NCBI RefSeq assembly: GCF_029227915.1
Contig: NC_079878.1
Coordinates: forward strand, 2,606,001 to 2,670,000
Length of the DNA stretch: 64,000 nt
Reading direction: 5' to 3'
DNA from: Hydractinia symbiolongicarpus
Taxonomy: Eukaryota > Cnidaria > Hydrozoa > Anthoathecata > Hydractiniidae
The first letter of the stretch is position 1, and each line of letters starts with the position of its first letter. Shown here one piece after another: positions 60,836 to 64,000 of this stretch. The position numbers were made by a program, and so were the translations under genes. Under the pieces are notes generated by a model, which saw only the letters and a list, made by a program, of their open reading frames with translations, did not search any database and was not told the DNA's origin.

Positions 60836-62052
60836 ATGAGACTTGTAGTTTTCAAAAATGTTTTCATTTTTGATGAGACGCTTATTAAAAGAAGTTTAAT
60901 CGCCGGCAAACGAAAACCCGCCATTTCCTGTAAACCCCGGACTCGGCCCGTATAGTCAAAAGTATACAAAGAAAGTACCCAGGGAGTAAACTCATTTCCC
61001 GAACGATTTTTTATATTATTTTTTCACCACTAAAACGCATGAGACTTGTAGTTTTCAAAAATGTTTTCATTTTTGATGAGACGCTTAATGAAAGTGGTTT
61101 AATCGCCGGCAAACGAAAACCCGCCATTTCCCGTAAACCCCGGACTCGGCCCGTATAGTCAAAAGTATACAAAGAAAGTACCCAGGGAGTAAACTCATTT
61201 CCCGAACGATTTTTAAATTATATTTTCACCACTAAAACGCATGGGACTTGTAGTTTACAAAAATGTTTTCATTTTTGATGAGACTCTGAATAAAAGAAGT
61301 TTAATCGCCGGCAAACGAAAACCCGCGATTTCCCGTAAATCCCAGACTCGGGCCGTATAGTCAAAAGTATACAAAGAAAGTACCCAGGGAGTAAACTCAT
61401 TTCTCGAACGATTTTTTAAATTATTTTTTCACCACTAAAACGCATGAGACTTGTAGTTTTCAGAAATGTTTTCATTTTTGATGAAACGCTTAATGACAGT
61501 GGTTTAATCGCCGGCAAACGAAAACCCGCGATTTCCCGTAAATCCCGGGCTTGGCCCGTATAGTCAAAAGTATACAAAGAAAGTACCCAGGGAGTAAACT
61601 CATTTCCCGAATGATTTTTTAAATTATTATTTAACCACTAAAGCCCATGAGACTTGTAGTTTTTAAAAATGTTTTCATTTTTGATGAGACGCTGAATAAA
61701 AGAAGTTTAATCGCCGGCAAACGAAAACCCGCGACTTTCCGTAAATCCCCGACACGGCCCGTAAAGTCAAAAGTATACAAAGAAAGTACCCAGGGAGTAA
61801 ACTCATTTCCCGAACGATTTTTTAAATTATTTTTTCACCACTAAAACGCATGAGACCTGTAGTTTTCAGAAATGTTTTCATTTTTGATGAGACGCTTGAT
61901 GAAAGTGGTTTAATCGCCGGCAAACGAAAACCCGCGATTTCCCGTAAATCCCGGGCTTGGCCCGTATAGTCGAATGTATACAAAGACAGTACCCTGTGAG
62001 TAAACTCATTTCCAAAACGATTTTTTAAAGTATCTTTTCGCCACTAAAACGC

Positions 62053-62296
62053 ATGAGACTTGTAGTTTTCAAAAATGTTTTCATTTTTGATAAGACGCTG
62101 AAAAAAAGAAGTTTAATTGCCGGCAAACGAAAACCCGCCATTTCCCGTAAACCCCGGACTCGGCCCATATAGTCAAAAGTATACAAAGAAAGTACCCGGG
62201 GAGTAAACTCATTTCCCATGTATACAAAGAAAGTACCTTGTGATTAAACTCATTACCAAAACGATTTTTTAAATTATTTTTTCACCACTAAAACGC
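62053..62296. repeat. 244-bp variant monomer
   Basis: It shares cattaccaaaacg with 15954, 17820 and 20496 but has the normal catgtatac start of the second 41-bp copy. Confidence 0.92.
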
Positions 62297-62904
62297 ATGA
62301 GACTTGTAGTTTTCAAAAATGTTTTTATTTTTGATGAGACGCTTATTAAAAGAAGTTTAATCGCCGGCAAACGAAAACCCGCCATTTTCGTAAACCCCGG
62401 ACTCGGCCCGTATAGTCAAAAGTATACAAAGAAAGTACCCAGGGAGTAAACTCATTTCCCGAACGATTTTTTATATTATTTTTTCACCACTAAAACGCAT
62501 GAGACATGTAGTTTTCAAAAGTGTTTTCATTTTTGATGAGACGCTGAATAAAAGAAGTTTAATTGCCGGCAAACGAAAACCCGCGATTTCCCGTAAATCC
62601 CGGACTTGGCCCGTATAGTCAAAAGTATACAAAGAAGGTACCCAGAGAGTAAACTCATTTCCCGAACGATTTTTTCAATTATCTTTTCACCACTAAAACG
62701 CATGAAACTTGTAGTTTGCAGAAATGTTTTCATTTTTGATGAGACGCTTAATGAAAGTGGTTTAATCGCCGGCAAACGAAAACCCGCGATTTCCCGTCAA
62801 TCCCCGACTCGGCCCGTATAGTCAAAAGTATACAAAGAAAGTACCCAGAGAGTAAACTCATTTCACGAACGATTTTTTAAATTATTATTTCACCACTAAA
62901 GCCC

Positions 62905-63918
62905 ATGAGACTTGTAGTTTTTAAAAATGTTTTCATTTTTGATGAGACGCAGAATAAAAGAAGTTTAATCGCCGGCAAACGAAACCCGGGACTTCCCGTA
63001 AATCCCGGATTCGGGCCGTATAGTCAAAAGTATACAAAGAAAGTACCCAGAGAGTAAACTCATTTCCCGAACGATTTTTTAAATTATCTTTTCACCACTA
63101 AAACGCATGAGACTTGTAGTTTTTAGAAATGTTTTCATTTTTGATGAGACGCTTAATGAAAGTGGTTTAATCGCCGGCAAACGAAAACCCGCGATTTCCC
63201 GTAAATCCTGGGCTTGGCCCGTATAGTCGAATGCATACAAAGAAAGTACCCAGGGAGTAAACTTACTTCCCGAACGATTTTTTAAATTATTATTTAACCA
63301 CTAAAGCCCATGAGACTTGTAGTTTTTAAATATGTTTTCATTTTTGATGAGACGCTGAATAAAAGAAGTTTAATCGCCGACGAACGAAAACCCGCGACTT
63401 CCCGTAAATCCCCGACTCGGCCCGTATAGTCAAAAGTATACAAAGAAAGTACCCAGGGAGTAAACTCATTTCCCGAACGATTTTTTAAATTATTTTTTCA
63501 CCACTAAAACGCATGAGACCTGTAGTTTTCAGAAATGTTTTCATTTTTGATGAGACGCTTAATGAAAGTGGTATAATCGCCGGCAAACGAAAACCCACGA
63601 TTTCCCGTAAATCCCGGGCTTGGCCCGTATAGTCGAATGTATACAAAGAAAGTACCCTGTGAGTAAACTCATTTCCAAAACGATTTTTTAAAGTATCTTT
63701 TCACCACTAAAACGCATGAGACTTGTAGTTTTTAAAAATGTTTTCATTTTTGATGGGACGCTGAATAAAAGAAGTTTAATCGCCGGCACACGAAAACCCG
63801 CGATTTCCCGTAAATCCCGGACTGGGCCTATATAGTCAAAAGTATACAAAGAAAGTACCCAGGGAGTAAACTCATTTCCTGAACGATTTTTTAAATTATT
63901 TTTTCACCACTAAAACGC
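62905..63918. repeat. Five monomers of the 30.5-kb type
   Basis: Unit 62905 has gattcgggcc, like 30501. Units 63513 and 63716 match 31108 and 31311 (gatgggacgctg with cacacg and actgggcc). Relative to the first region, the array jumps here from the 16602 subtype straight to the 30501 subtype, skipping about 14 kb of subtype order. Confidence 0.85.
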
Positions 63919-64000
63919 ATGAGACTTGTAGTTTTCTAAAGTGTTTTTATTTTTGATGAGACGCTGAATAAAAGAAGTTTAATCGCCGGCAAAAGAAAAC
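63919..64000. repeat. Right-edge partial monomer
   Basis: These are the first 82 bases of a class A monomer of the 31514 subtype, with private changes gttttctaaag and ggcaaaagaaaac. The array continues past the window. Confidence 0.95.

Larger units (their letters stand above)
57465..62904. repeat. Nine-mer HOR family, second region (1868, 2314, 1258 bp)
   Basis: Copies start at 57465, 59333 and 61647, with the ccgtaaagtc class A monomer. They correspond to 11812, 13680 and 15548 at lags of 45653, 45653 and 46099 bp. Shared rare markers confirm this: gctgcataaaag at 57465 and 11812, catgacacttg with gttttcgttttt at 59333 and 13680. The copy at 59333 is two monomers longer than its counterpart. 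Within the copy at 57465 the monomer order is shuffled (58115 and 58724 are chimeras), yet the total stays 1868 bp. Confidence 0.9.
1..64000. repeat. Tandem satellite array, ~203-bp monomer, whole window
   Basis: The motif atgagac, usually preceded by actaaaacgc or actaaagccc, recurs every 203 bases with few exceptions, always on the plus strand. I followed it through 308 consecutive units from 28 to 63919 without meeting an inversion or foreign sequence. Monomer landmarks, as offsets from the A of atgagac, are: an inverted repeat around tgttttca at 18-37; a variable site at about 47-60; a conserved core with atcgccggcaaacg at 60-83; a variable GC-rich site at 103-115; gtatac at 127-132; and an AT-only tract at 171-189. 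The first monomer is about 38% GC by direct count. 203 is not a multiple of three and stops interrupt every frame, so the array cannot encode a long repeat protein. Large gene-free tandem arrays of this kind are typical of eukaryotic centromeric or heterochromatic DNA; that location is an inference. I do not recognise the family. Confidence 0.98.

Noticed and set aside
1-64000. CRISPR array, from the regular repetition
   Set aside because: There are no short repeats separated by unrelated spacers. The whole 203-bp unit is repeated, including what would be spacer, and there are no cas genes.

Overview
The window is one uninterrupted block of eukaryotic satellite DNA. I find no protein-coding gene, RNA gene, transposon, CRISPR array or unique sequence. 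From base 1 to base 64000 a monomer of about 203 bp repeats head to tail on one strand. Taking the A of the recurring motif atgagac as each monomer start, I walked the window from 28 to 63919 and counted 308 complete units, plus a 27-base partial at the left edge and an 82-base partial at the right. By this hand count 239 units are 203 bp, 25 are 202 bp, 11 are 201 bp, one is 200 bp, six are 204 bp, 19 are 243-245 bp, six are 314-315 bp and one is 166 bp. These lengths sum exactly to the distance walked. All short open reading frames are translations of the monomer and are not annotated as genes.

The organism cannot be named from the sequence. A gene-free array longer than 64 kb with higher-order structure indicates a eukaryotic chromosome, in a centromeric, pericentromeric or other heterochromatic block. 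The monomer is about 38% GC, with a GC-rich core (offsets about 61-120, roughly 57% GC) and AT-rich flanks. It holds about 13 CpG where about 7 are expected, so it does not show the CpG loss usual in heavily methylated DNA. I do not recognise the monomer as a named satellite family.

Layout: 28-1083 is a leader that recurs at 39219. 1084-5882 is three copies of a higher-order repeat (HOR) marked by a 314-bp fused dimer. 5883-9944 is based on a nine-monomer unit of 1828 bp. 9945-15547 is three copies of a nine-monomer unit of 1867/1868 bp carrying a 244-bp variant. 15548-21754 continues this with 1866- and 2676-bp units. 21755-24184 is two copies of a six-monomer 1215-bp unit. 24185-30500 holds 2268- and 810-bp repeats. 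30501-33334 is an eight-monomer 1618-bp repeat. 33335-39218 is the least regular part and has a 166-bp deleted monomer. From 39219 the array replays the earlier order: leader, fused-dimer HORs (40072-46785), 9.5-kb-type monomers (46786-53282), a nested 650/1462-bp HOR (53283-56044) and the 1868-bp nine-mer family (56045-62904). It then switches to monomers of the 30.5-kb type (62905 to the end). The second 25 kb is therefore a shuffled replay of the first 39 kb, a second-order repeat above the HORs.

No genes work together here. The interest lies in how the array evolves (in-register crossovers, chimeric monomers, nested amplification) and in the conserved structural elements of the monomer: an 18-20 bp perfect inverted repeat, a GC-only hairpin, a GCCGGC core and an AT-rich tract.
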